Source: Streptomyces cyaneochromogenes (GTDB lineage Bacteria; Actinomycetota; Actinomycetes; Streptomycetales; Streptomycetaceae). From it: a DNA stretch of 64,000 nt. A program made the translations under genes and the position numbers. This document shows, one piece after another, positions 16,439-23,694 of this stretch. Position 1 is the stretch's first letter, and each line of letters opens with the position of its first letter. Under the pieces are notes generated by a model, which saw only the letters and a list, made by a program, of their open reading frames with translations, was not told the DNA's origin and made no database searches. The stretch spans positions 186,001 to 250,000 of the forward strand of contig NZ_CP034539.1 in NCBI RefSeq assembly GCF_003963535.1, given 5' to 3'.

Positions 16439-17860
16439 GGACTCCGTTAGGTCTTCCTGTCGGCCCTGTTCGGGAGCACGTTGGGTGTGTGGACGCACAT
16501 GAAGTGAACCGTGTTCGGGCGAAGTTGGCATTGTTCGTGGCGGACGTGTTCGCCTCGGTGCCGCGCAAGGACCAGCGGGCCAAGGGCGACTGCTATCTGC
16601 GTGGGCTGATGCTGGACGGCCGCCGCAAGTCCATCCAGGCCATGGCCTGTCGGTTGCCGGACGGCAACGAGCAGAACCTGCAGCAGTTCGTGAACCAGTC
16701 CACGTGGGATCCGGTGCCGGTGCAACGGAGGATCAACGAACGCATGCTGCCGTTGATCGACCCGACGGCCTGGGTGATCGACGACGTGTCGGTGCCCAAG
16801 GACGGGCGGATGTCGGTCGCCGTGGCCCCGCAGTACTGCGGCGCCTTGGGTAAGCGGGCGAACTGCCAGGTCGCGGTCAGCGTCCACGCCGCGAGCGATA
16901 CCGCCTCCTGCCCGCTGCAGTGGCGCCTGTTCCTGCCCAAGGAGTGGGCCTCGGACACCGTCCGCCGCAGCCTCACCCGCATCCCGGCCAACGTCACGCA
17001 CCGGGAGAAGTGGCGTCTGGCCCTGGACATGCTCGACACACTCGCCGGCTGGGGCATGACGCCGCCGGTCGTCGTGGCCGACGCCGCCTACGGAACCAAC
17101 GCCCGGCTGCGGGCCGCACTGGCCGACCGCGCCATCGCTTACATGCTGGCCATCCGCGCCGATGTCATCGCCCACCCATTCGACGCCGAGCCCTTCGCTC
17201 CGGCCCGCAACGGGCCCGTCGGCTGCTGGCCGCAGCCCCGCTACCGAGATCCCGCGCCCTCGGTGGCAGCCCTTGCCGCCGGCCTCGGTGCCACGGCATT
17301 CACCTCTGTCACCTGGCGCAACGGCTCGCGAGGTGAGTTACGCTCCCGCTTCGCCGCAGTGCGCGTGCGGCCCGCGGGCAAGGCTGTCGAGCGTCCGATC
17401 AAGGCCACCGCCTCCGCCGAACAAGGCTGGTGGGACGGGATCTTGCCCGACTGCTGGCTGCTGATCGAATGGCCCGCCGATGCCGAGGCACCCACCGACT
17501 ACTGGCTGTCCAGCCTGCCGGACGACGCACCGATCACCGACCTGGTCCGTCTGGCCAAGGTCCGCTGGCGCATCGAGCACGACTACCGCGAGCTCAAGCA
17601 CGGCCTGGGACTTGATCACTTCGAGGGCCGATCATGGCCGGGCTGGCACCACCACGTCACCCTCGTGACCGCCGCCCACGCCTTCCTGACCGAACAGCGC
17701 CTGGCCCCAAAAGTGCCCGCACCGGACTCACCCTCTACCAAGTCCTCGACACCCTCCAGAACATCCTGAGGTGCTGGACCGGAATCTGCACCACCTGCCA
17801 ACAGCCCCTGCCCAGCAGGACACACACAACGCCAAGATCGAGACAGACCTAACGGAGTCC
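16439..17860 (+). mobile_element. IS701-family insertion sequence with perfect 16-bp ends
   Basis: The element is 1422 bp. It begins with GGACTCCGTTAGGTCT at 16439, and the exact reverse complement ends it at 17860. It carries one transposase gene. The flanks (TATT on the left, TACT on the right) do not match, so there is no clear target duplication. A deletion or recombination next to the element has probably removed the original flank, consistent with the truncated gene on its left and a second IS701-like end only 7 bp away on its right. Confidence 0.85.
16489..17769 (+). CDS. IS701-family transposase, with possible -1 frameshift
   Basis: The frame is open from within the left terminal repeat; GTG 16489 (VDAHEVNRVRAKLALF) is the likely start. 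Conserved blocks include the first catalytic Asp in WVIDDVSVPKDG, the second in VVVADAAYGTNARLR, and VRWRIEHDYRELKHGLGLDH carrying the Glu. After KVPAPDSPS the frame no longer matches the family. The expected C-terminus (ARTGLTLYQVLDTLQNIL and CWTGICTTCQQPLP) is in the -1 frame and stops at 17850-17852. The shift falls at C-CCA-AAA (17706-17712), a textbook X-XXY-YYZ slippery heptamer. It is either programmed -1 frameshifting or a one-base indel in the C4A4 run. The gene also has a TTA codon near 17338. Confidence 0.8.
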   Translation: MDAHEVNRVRAKLALFVADVFASVPRKDQRAKGDCYLRGLMLDGRRKSIQAMACRLPDGNEQNLQQFVNQSTWDPVPVQRRINERMLPLIDPTAWVIDDVSVPKDGRMSVAVAPQYCGALGKRANCQVAVSVHAASDTASCPLQWRLFLPKEWASDTVRRSLTRIPANVTHREKWRLALDMLDTLAGWGMTPPVVVADAAYGTNARLRAALADRAIAYMLAIRADVIAHPFDAEPFAPARNGPVGCWPQPRYRDPAPSVAALAAGLGATAFTSVTWRNGSRGELRSRFAAVRVRPAGKAVERPIKATASAEQGWWDGILPDCWLLIEWPADAEAPTDYWLSSLPDDAPITDLVRLAKVRWRIEHDYRELKHGLGLDHFEGRSWPGWHHHVTLVTAAHAFLTEQRLAPKVPAPDSPSTKSSTPSRTS

Positions 17861-17867
17861 TACTAGT

Positions 17868-17891
17868 ACTCCAGCCGCAGATCGTGATCTT
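17868..17891 (+). repeat. Left inverted end of a degenerate IS701-like element
   Basis: A 24-bp sequence starting ACTCCAGCCGCAG and ending GATCGTGATCTT is repeated in inverted orientation at 18839-18862 with one mismatch. It is followed by GTGCGGCCACCGTTGATCAT, which recurs with one change at about 18573, marking it as IS701-type left-end DNA. The pair brackets a MazF gene and a transposase fragment. Confidence 0.6.
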
Positions 17892-17984
17892 GCGAGTAGG
17901 GGCGCCCTGCAGGGGTAGGTGCGGCCACCGTTGATCATCTCGACGAGATCGGCCGGACTGTCAGGGAGGCCGTTCTTTCTCCGC

Positions 17985-18389
17985 CTACTTGAGCCCGCCG
18001 AGACGGAGGGCGTCCCTCATGTCGCTGAGCTTCGCAGCCGTCGCTGGGGTCCACTCCATCTCCTGTTCGCTGAGACGGAGAGCATCCTCAATCGCACTGA
18101 GCTTCGCGGAGGACAGGACGCCCGCCTGCTCGATCAGGTCGCCCCGGGACATTGTGGTCAGCCATGTGCAAGGGGTGAAGCCTGGATGCGAGAAGGCGAA
18201 CCGCAGCACGCCTTCAAAGGGCAGTCCTTCCGTAGCTCCTACTGCCACTTCGACGCCCAGACCGCTGATGTCGACGTCAGCCGGAGCGACGACCTGCATC
18301 GCCCGGAACCCGCGCGCCTCGTCTCCCGACAGGAGTACGACCGGCCGCCGCTCGTCGAACTCGACCCACCAGATCTCGCCTCGTTGCAC
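17985..18389 (-). CDS. MazF/PemK-family toxin (endoribonuclease-like), solitary
   Basis: 134 residues. The start MQRGEIWWVEFDERRPVVLL and the following core (AMQVVAPADVDISGLGVEVA, GLPFEGVLRFAFSHPGFTP, CTWLTTMSRGDLIEQAGVLS) match PemK/MazF-type toxins, which cleave mRNA. The usual D-x-x-P-x-x-G segment is compact. The C-terminus has a repeated motif, with KLSAIEDALRLSE and KLSDMRDALRLGG about 25 residues apart, unusual for MazF and probably an extra helical hairpin. No antitoxin gene is visible on either side: upstream (18390-18545) there is no open frame with a partner. Flanking IS701 ends suggest it was carried here by transposition or sits in a collapsed element. Confidence 0.75.
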   Translation of the reverse strand: MQRGEIWWVEFDERRPVVLLSGDEARGFRAMQVVAPADVDISGLGVEVAVGATEGLPFEGVLRFAFSHPGFTPCTWLTTMSRGDLIEQAGVLSSAKLSAIEDALRLSEQEMEWTPATAAKLSDMRDALRLGGLK

Positions 18390-18545
18390 ATGTCCTCCTG
18401 GCCCGGGACGGCGGGCGAACCCCGCACGCTCGCGACCGAAGCACGGAAATGGTGCAGCCCCGTCTCCGGACGCTGTGACTGTTTGAAGGACACTAACCTG
18501 CGTCGCCAGGCCGGCCGCCCACTACCTGGCCAACGATCCTGATCT

Positions 18546-18839
18546 TTGGTGGGGGCTGCCGTGGGAACGCGTGCGGCCACCGCTGATCATCAGTGTGTGA
18601 AGACAGAAGATCATGCAGTGGCCGCAGGTCACAGCGTAGCGCCTGCCGGTTGGCGGGAAGTGTTCGAGGGCCTGATGGGTCGGATCGCGAGCCGGTTCGC
18701 GCGGGTCGAACCCCGCCGTCGGGTGCGGCAGTTGATACTCAGGCTGCTGGCGGACCTGCCGCGCAAGAACTGCTGGACGATCGCCGAGCATGGTCGCGCC
18801 CGCCACAGCCACTACCGCCGCCAAGCCGCCCAGCCATGA
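18546..18839 (+). pseudogene. IS701-family transposase, N-terminal fragment
   Basis: The frame contains HSVAPAGWREVFEGLMGRIA, SRFARVEPRRRVRQLIL and RLLADLPRKNCWTIAEH, typical of the first 70 residues of one IS701 transposase branch. After WTIAEHGRAR the similarity ends and a stop follows at 18837-18839. The right inverted end of the element begins right there, so the central and C-terminal parts have been deleted. Confidence 0.7.
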
Positions 18840-18862
18840 AGATCACGATCTACGGCTGGAGT
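18839..18862 (-). repeat. Right inverted end of a degenerate IS701-like element
   Basis: This is the inverted partner of 17868-17891, with 23 of 24 bases matching. It lies directly after the truncated transposase frame. The 995-bp unit between the outer limits (17868-18862) therefore has IS ends but carries only a transposase stub plus the MazF gene. Confidence 0.6.
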
Positions 18863-19006
18863 ACCAGAGTCAGCCAGCGCCTGCTCCCTTACATCAGTAA
18901 GTTCCGTCCCAGCAGGGCGTGCGTTTGCCTACGATCAGCACGCCTGGCGTCAGCGGAATACCGCAGCTCTCGAATACCGACGCTTCACCAGTGCGCCCAG
19001 ACCACG

Positions 19007-19234
19007 TCCGCAGTGGTGATCGGCGGTGTCACCGGCTCGTTGAAGGATCAGCTCACCCTCTTGCTGGGCCGCTACGACGAAGCCGGCGGCCTGCGGATGG
19101 TCGCTCGCGCCACCCCTGTGACGACCGCGGTCCGGCGCGATGTGGGCCAGCGTCTGACACCCACAGAATCCGAACGCCCCTGGCACGGGCGGTATTTCAG
19201 CGCTGGCTGGGGATGCCGCGACATCGACGGGGAA
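19007..19234 (+). pseudogene. ATP-dependent DNA ligase, C-terminal fragment
   Basis: The frame reads SAVVIGGVTGSLKDQLTLLL, GRYDEAGGLRMVARATPVTT, RRDVGQRLTPTESERPWHG and RYFSAGWGCRDID. This matches the OB-fold region of actinobacterial ATP-dependent DNA ligases, where V-I-G-G-V-T-G, L-L-L-G-R-Y-D and F-S-A-G-W-G-S-R-D are conserved. The nucleotidyltransferase part with its catalytic Lys is absent upstream, and the 3' end is cut by an ISL3-type terminal sequence at 19241. The ligase is one of the two proteins of bacterial non-homologous end joining; remains of the other, Ku, lie at 21481-22364. Confidence 0.6.
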
Positions 19235-19240
19235 GTCCGC

Positions 19241-19275
19241 GGGTCTGGGCGGAATTTCGTGACGGTCACGATCGC
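19241..19275. repeat. 35-bp direct repeat, copy 1 (ISL3-type end)
   Basis: The sequence GGGTCTGGGCGGAATTTCGT and the 15 bases after it recur at 21189-21223 with two substitutions. The second copy sits just outside the stop codon of an ISL3-type transposase fragment, where the terminal repeat of the IS should be. Copy 1 is therefore interpreted as the solitary end of another ISL3 copy, here joined to the DNA ligase fragment. Confidence 0.5.
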
Positions 19276-19409
19276 GTAGTCCTTGGCCTCTGTGAACGGC
19301 CATCCCGATAGGGATCACGAACGCACTTCCGTGGCTCTCCGGTTCCGCCGGCGCAACAGCGCACGCTCAGGGCCGTCCGACAGATGCAGTCATGGCCCGT
19401 CGGTGTCGG

Positions 19410-20111
19410 TCAGTAGCCGATGGTGAAGCGACGTTGGACGAAGCGCGGCAGTTCTGCCTCGTCGACAAGGGCGACGGCGGAGTCCTCCATGGAGATACGG
19501 CTGCGCCCTTCCGCGTCGAGTACCGGCTGGTCGCCACCGATGCGGAACCGGCCCGTACGTTCGCCGGGTGCGATGTCCTCCGCAGGGCTGAAGTAGGTCC
19601 ACAGCCGGTTGGAGGTACGCAGCACATTCAGGGCGTCGCGGTGACCGCGCACCGCGGCGGCGTACTCCCTCGGCAGGCCGATCGCGTCGAGGGTTTCGTG
19701 CAGAAGTTCGTCGGAGTCGGCCCGTACGACTCCGGGCTCGATCTCCAGGCTGCCGGCACCGCCTATGACGATGAGCCGGGTTCGCGGGTGGCTTTCCAGC
19801 GCCTTGAGGAGGGCTCGCGCGGCGGTGACGTACACCGTGGGGTCGGCGATCGAGCGGACGACGGTGTCGGCGATGTCCCTGGCGGCGTTTCCGGGCTGGA
19901 ACCCGCTGATCAGTACGTCGAGGCCGGGTATGACGGCGGCGACGGCGTCGGCGTCCAGGACGTCGACGCTCTTCCAGACGACGTTCTTGCGGTCCTCGTC
20001 GATCCGCGTGGCGTCACGGCTGAAAGCCGTGACGTGATGACCCCGGTCGAGGGCTTCGCTGACGACGCGACTGCCGATACCGCCTGTGGCCCCGATGACT
20101 CCGATGTGCAT
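19410..20111 (-). CDS. NAD(P)-binding oxidoreductase, atypical SDR/NmrA type
   Basis: 233 residues from ATG 20111, preceded by AGGGAG. The N-terminus MHIGVIGATGGIGSRVV carries the G-x-x-G-x-x-G dinucleotide-binding loop, followed by ALDRGHHVTAFSRDATRI. Later blocks TRLIVIGGAGSLEIEPG and WTYFSPAEDIAPGERTGRFR, then SRISMEDSAVALVDEAE, are typical of the NAD(P)H-binding (PF13460-like) family acting on small redox substrates or sensing NAD(P). It is divergent from a TetR regulator 116 bases away, the classical arrangement for a TetR-controlled reductase. Substrate unknown. Confidence 0.85.
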   Translation of the reverse strand: MHIGVIGATGGIGSRVVSEALDRGHHVTAFSRDATRIDEDRKNVVWKSVDVLDADAVAAVIPGLDVLISGFQPGNAARDIADTVVRSIADPTVYVTAARALLKALESHPRTRLIVIGGAGSLEIEPGVVRADSDELLHETLDAIGLPREYAAAVRGHRDALNVLRTSNRLWTYFSPAEDIAPGERTGRFRIGGDQPVLDAEGRSRISMEDSAVALVDEAELPRFVQRRFTIGY

Positions 20112-20227
20112 GGCTCTCCCTGGGTGGTTGCTGGTGCCGTGCCGACAGAATTCACAGCGTACATAAACTATACGGCGTGAAGTATTTATACAGCACATAG
20201 TACTGTGACGCTGTACAGTTGCCAGTC
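20112..20227. promoter_or_regulatory. Divergent promoter and probable TetR operator region
   Basis: This 116-bp gap is strikingly AT-rich for the window (ACATAAACTATAC, GTATTTATAC). It contains short dyads: GTAT-TT-ATAC and a perfect AGTACT core within CACATAGTACTGTG, itself between ACAGC and GCTGT. Two genes diverge from it. The dyads are good candidates for binding of the adjacent TetR protein, but the exact operator is not determined. Confidence 0.5.
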
Positions 20228-20947
20228 ATGGAGAGCGTGGGAAACACCAAGGGGCGCCGCGAGCGACTGAGGTCCGAGACGACCGCAGAGATCAAGAAGG
20301 TCGCGCTGGAGTTGATGGCTTCGGGGGGACCGGACGCGATCACACTGCGGGCCATCGCACGCGAGATGGGCATGACGGCCAACGCCATCTACGGCTACTT
20401 TGCCACCCGCGACGACCTGGTCACCACGCTGATCAACAACGTCTACACCTCGCTGGCCGACACCGTGGATGCCGCCTGGGACGCCGCCCCCGCTCAGGAT
20501 CCGGCCGTCCGGATCCAGGCATGGGCCCGCGCCTTCAGGGACTGGGCGCTGGCCAACCCCGAGGGCTTCCGCCTCATCTACGGCGACCCCGTCCCCGGCT
20601 ACCGGCCGCCCGAGGGGGGCGCCGCTCCGGAAGCCGCCCGCCGTGTCTGCACCGGCATTACCGCACTCGCGGCCGCGGCCTGGCCGCACGCTGAACTCCG
20701 TTACTCGGACGGCGACTTCGAGTGGTCCGACTTCGACCTTGGCCTGCTGGACAAGGTCCGCCCGGCCTTCCCCGATCTGCCCCCGGCCGCCGTGGCCCTC
20801 GCCCTGCGCATCTGGAGCCACCTGCACGGCCTTGTGTCGCTGGAGATCTACGGCCACCTGCAGACCCAGGCCCTCAGCCCGGAAAAGCTCTTCCGCGAAG
20901 AACTGGCCCAGCTCATCCGCTCCTTGGACATCCCACCGCAGAGCTGA
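20228..20947 (+). CDS. TetR/AcrR-family transcriptional regulator
   Basis: 239 residues from ATG 20228; a TTG at 20219 would add three residues. The N-terminal helix-turn-helix is clear: TTAEIKKVALELMASGGPDA, then ITLRAIAREMGMTANAIYGY, FATRDDLVTTLI. The C-terminal ligand domain contains FRDWALANPEGFRLIYGDPV and ALRIWSHLHGLVSLEIYGHL, the TetR_C pattern of actinobacterial repressors. It likely represses itself and the divergent oxidoreductase, with an unknown small ligand. No unusual features. Confidence 0.9.
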   Translation: MESVGNTKGRRERLRSETTAEIKKVALELMASGGPDAITLRAIAREMGMTANAIYGYFATRDDLVTTLINNVYTSLADTVDAAWDAAPAQDPAVRIQAWARAFRDWALANPEGFRLIYGDPVPGYRPPEGGAAPEAARRVCTGITALAAAAWPHAELRYSDGDFEWSDFDLGLLDKVRPAFPDLPPAAVALALRIWSHLHGLVSLEIYGHLQTQALSPEKLFREELAQLIRSLDIPPQS

Positions 20948-21188
20948 CTGCCTTACGCAAGCGACACGGCTACAGGACCGCTGACTCGCCTCCGCGGGAC
21001 AGGCAACTACCGCCGGGGCATCAATCCCGCGAGCGTGCGCGCCGCTGCTGGGGGTACTTCCCCCGTGGAATCGCAGGATGCTCAAGCTGCCGTCGATGAG
21101 GGAGTACTCGATGCTCGGCAGCGTCGTGCTTGGCTGCGGGAATGCCCTGGCCATGGGGGTTCTGTCCGCTGATGGGGGCTCCGAAATC

Positions 21189-21223
21189 GGGTCTGGGCGG
21201 AATTTCGTGGCGCTCACGATCGC
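21189..21223. repeat. 35-bp direct repeat, copy 2 (ISL3-type end)
   Basis: Matches 19241-19275 at 33 of 35 positions. It overlaps the last codons and stop of the ISL3 transposase fragment on the minus strand and would contain the IS terminal inverted repeat. Confidence 0.5.
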
Positions 21224-21480
21224 AGCAGGACGCGGGTGCGGAGTAGCCGGAAGGAGCCTCGCCCGTACATCTGCCGCTTGATCGTCTTGAACGGTTGACG
21301 TGCCCCTTCGACGACTCCGGAGTCGCGCGTCATGCCGGCGAGGACGGCGTCCCAGTCCTGGCGGAGGAAGCCGGCGAAGCCCCGCGCGGGTCCGGGCCCG
21401 TTGGTCCCGGCCTCGCGGACCCAGTCAGCGAGGAGATGCCCTCGCTGCCGGTCGCGGGCCAGGCCGACGAAGATTCGCCG
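21214..21480 (-). pseudogene. ISL3-family transposase, C-terminal fragment
   Basis: Minus-strand frame: LRRIFVGLARDRQRGHLLAD, W-V-R-E-A, FAGFLRQDWDAVLAGMTRD, SGVVEGARQPFKTIKRQMYG and RGSFRLLRTRVLL, ending with TGA at 21214-21216. ISL3 transposases end with a W-S-x-G-x-V-E-G-H-x-N-R-I-K-x-x-K-R-Q-M-Y-G-R block; here the H-N-R-I part is altered to A-R-Q-P-F, so even this piece is mutated. At 21480 the frame joins the lysine-rich tail of the Ku pseudogene, which shows that the element truncated ku. Confidence 0.7.
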
Positions 21481-22364
21481 CAGCTTTCTTGACCGGCTGC
21501 TTCTTCGCCGTCGTCTTCTTGGCGGCGGTCCTCTTCTTCGGCGGCTCGTGCACCTCGGCTGGCGCCTCGCCGCGTGAGGCCTTCGCCTTCGCTTTGGCCA
21601 CTGACTTGTTGAGGGCGGCCATCAGGTCGAACACCTTGCCGGCCTCCTGGCCGGGTTCGGGTGCCTCGGGCAGGGGCTTGTCCTCACGCTTGGTGTCGAT
21701 GACCTCGGCCAGCGCATCGGTGTACGTGTCCTGGAAGTCCGGGCTCTCGAGGTCGTCGCGGCTCATGGAGTCCATGAGCGCGAGCGCGCCCTCGATCTCG
21801 TCGTCGGTCAGCTCAGCTCCACCGGCGACGGCAGCAGCTCGGCGGGGTCGCGGATTTCGTCTGGCCAGCGCATCGTATGAAGCACGATCACGTCGCCCAT
21901 CACCCGCAGCAGGCCCAGACGCTCGCGACCCGACCATGCGTACTTCGCGACCGCCACTCTCGACGACCTCTCCAAGGCCTGGCTCAGCAGCTTGTACGGC
22001 TTCCCCGCAACCTGCCCGTTCGGCTGCAGGTGGTAGCCCTCGGCGATACGGATCGGGTCGATCGAGTCGAGCGGCATGAAGGCCTCGATCTCGATCGCCT
22101 TCGCCGTCGGTAGCGCCAGATTGCTCAACTCATCGTCAGTGATCGCGACGACCTGGTCTTTCGCGTACTCGTAGCCTTGCCGATCTCCGATTGGGCGCCC
22201 TCCCGGCCGTCCAGCTCGCACACCTTGCGTACCCGCGCCCGGCCGCCATCCGCCAGGTGGTACTGGTGAAACTGGATGCCGGGGTTCTCCGTAGCTGACT
22301 GGACGTCCACAGGAACGGTCACTGGACCGAAGCTGATCGCGCCGCTCCAGATCGTTCGGGGCAT
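21481..22364 (-). pseudogene. ku: Ku protein (NHEJ DNA-end binding), frameshifted and truncated
   Basis: Three consecutive frames together spell a bacterial Ku. Frame one (ATG 22364): PRTIWSGAISFGPVTVPVDV, QFHQYHLADGGRARVRKVCE, QSEIGK. Frame two, from about 22180: GYEYAKDQVVAITDDEL, LPTAKAIEIEAFMPLDSIDP, KYAWSGRERLGLLRVMGDVI, MRWPDEIRDPAELLPSPVEL. Frame three, from about 21825: LTDDEIEGALALMDSMS, YTDALAEVIDTKRED, KVFDLMAALNKSVAKAK, then an alanine/lysine-rich tail (KKRTAAKKTTAKKQPVKKAA). Two frameshifts (near 22185 and 21825) break it, and the tail runs into the ISL3 fragment. Ku bridges DNA ends and recruits ligase; with the ligase fragment at 19007 this was probably part of an accessory end-joining locus. 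Confidence 0.85.
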
Positions 22365-22624
22365 GGCAGACCTCCGCGACTACCCCGAGCAGCACCAGCC
22401 CACGGCGTCACGGGCGCCCCTCATACGCGAGCACACCGAAGACCAGCCCCGCCGCATGAGAACCCATCTTTGAACCGGCCCTCCGGGCCCTCCGAAGCAG
22501 TGCCGCTCCGCCGGCCAGATCGCCCGCAGCGTCATGGGCTTTCTCGTTACTCCGCAGCGCGCGGCCGATGAGTTTGTGGCCCCCGGCCGGTCCAAGCTCA
22601 TGACACCTAGGAAAGGACACCGCG

Positions 22625-23230
22625 ATGTCGGAGCTTCTCGTCGACTTCATCACCTCCCTCGATGGCCACGCATCGGCAGAGGGATGGCCCGGGTTCTGGG
22701 GCCTCGAGGGCCCGGAGTACCTCGCATGGCTCGGCAAACAGCCCGAGGCCACCTACCTGATGGGAGCGAACACCTACCGCCTGATGTCGGGCTTCGCCGC
22801 AGGCGAGGTCCCAGATGGCCAAGACGAGTTCAGGCCCGAAGAAGAGGCGTCCGTCGACGAGCTCACCCAAGCGTCCAAGGTGGTGTTCTCCTCCTCACTC
22901 GAGGAGCCACTGACGTGGGCCAACTCCACGCTCGTCCGCGACGACGCCGTCGAGACGGTCCGCGCCATGAAGTCGAAGGGCTCGGGGCTCCTCAGCACGA
23001 TCGGCAGCCTCAGCCTGTGCCGGTCCCTGCTACGAGCCGGACTCGTCGACCGCTTCCGGGTCGTGATGTTCCCGGTGATCACCGGGGCCACGGGCGAAGA
23101 ACGCATCTACGACGGCTATCCGGACGTTGCCCTCGAGATGATCGAGCACCGCACTTTCGACGGCCGCATCCAGCTGGTCGAGTACAAGCCCCGCGTGCTC
23201 GAGCACCCGCCGCTCGGCGGCCCTGCGTGA
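22625..23230 (+). CDS. Dihydrofolate reductase-fold (RibD C-terminal domain) protein
   Basis: 201 residues. ATG 22625 follows AGGAAAGGAC. Conserved blocks of the DHFR/RibD_C superfamily are present: LLVDFITSLDGHASAEGWPG, TYLMGANTYRLMSGF, KVVFSSSLEEPLTWANSTLV, LSTIGSLSLCRSLLRAGLVD, RFRVVMFPVITGATGEERIY. Such proteins reduce pterin or deaminated pyrimidine-like substrates with NADPH, but most actinobacterial copies are uncharacterised. It stands alone, followed immediately by a strong hairpin terminator. Confidence 0.85.
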   Translation: MSELLVDFITSLDGHASAEGWPGFWGLEGPEYLAWLGKQPEATYLMGANTYRLMSGFAAGEVPDGQDEFRPEEEASVDELTQASKVVFSSSLEEPLTWANSTLVRDDAVETVRAMKSKGSGLLSTIGSLSLCRSLLRAGLVDRFRVVMFPVITGATGEERIYDGYPDVALEMIEHRTFDGRIQLVEYKPRVLEHPPLGGPA

Positions 23231-23237
23231 CGTCGCC

Positions 23238-23280
23238 CCGCCGGCGCCGGTCTGGACGGCCGCCAGACCGGCGCCGGCGG
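23238..23280 (+). terminator. Rho-independent-type terminator, 18-bp perfect stem
   Basis: A perfect inverted repeat of 18 bp (arms 23238-23255 and 23263-23280, 7-nt loop) starts 8 bases after the stop of the DHFR-fold gene. There is no U-run, as is usual in Streptomyces. Confidence 0.85.
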
Positions 23281-23339
23281 GCGCGGAGCAAGACCTAACA
23301 GGGCCGGGCCCATCGCTCGACGACGGGTGAACGAGCACA

Positions 23340-23395
23340 AAGCTCCTGGCAGCGACGGATGATCTTGATCAAGAGCCCGTTGCCGCCAGGAGCTT
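23340..23395 (-). terminator. Imperfect long hairpin between convergent genes
   Basis: Arms AAGCTCCTGGC (left) and GCCAGGAGCTT (right) extend to about 18 paired bases with two mismatches and a 16-nt loop. It lies between the DHFR-fold gene (plus) and the double-glycine peptide gene (minus), 90 bases after the stop of the latter, and could terminate it. It could alternatively be a remnant of a small palindromic element. Confidence 0.5.
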
Positions 23396-23484
23396 CACCT
23401 TTCCGAACCGCCTCCTTGCGCCAACGCCCCAACCACACCATCAGGCTGGAAGGAGGTCACCGACTGGCGGTCGGACTGCAGGTA

Positions 23485-23694
23485 TCAGAGGGAGGCGCTG
23501 ACGCTGACGTGGCTGTACTGGCCGGCGGCGCCCAGCACCTCGTTCTTGACGGCGTCGAGCTGGGCCAGGACATCCGTGCTGGTGACCGCCGCGGGGCCGG
23601 CGACGAGACTGGCGTGCGGGTTCAGGCCGCCGGAGACGTCATCGAGCGCGGCGTCGGAGATCTCAACGGTCTGAACCTGGGGAGCGGAGTTCAT
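23485..23694 (-). CDS. Small peptide with double-glycine-type leader (RiPP-like)
   Basis: 69 residues from ATG 23692-23694, with AAGGGA about 9 bases upstream. The N-terminal part, VQTVEISDAALDDVSGG, has the acidic helix ending in a Gly-Gly motif that marks leaders of many secreted or modified peptides (bacteriocins and lanthipeptide-like RiPPs). The 43-residue remainder begins LNPHASLVAGPAAV and ends GQYSHVSVSASL. It has no Cys, so it is not a classical lanthipeptide. No modifying enzyme, C39 peptidase or dedicated exporter is within view; the neighbours are a DHFR-fold protein and a SpoIIE phosphatase. It may be an orphan secreted peptide. Confidence that it is coding is good; the RiPP label is inference. 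Confidence 0.65.
   Translation of the reverse strand: MNSAPQVQTVEISDAALDDVSGGLNPHASLVAGPAAVTSTDVLAQLDAVKNEVLGAAGQYSHVSVSASL

Noticed and set aside
17868..18862. MazF considered as part of a complete toxin-antitoxin operon
   Set aside because: No antitoxin-like frame is found directly upstream or downstream; the adjacent sequences are IS ends and a transposase stub.
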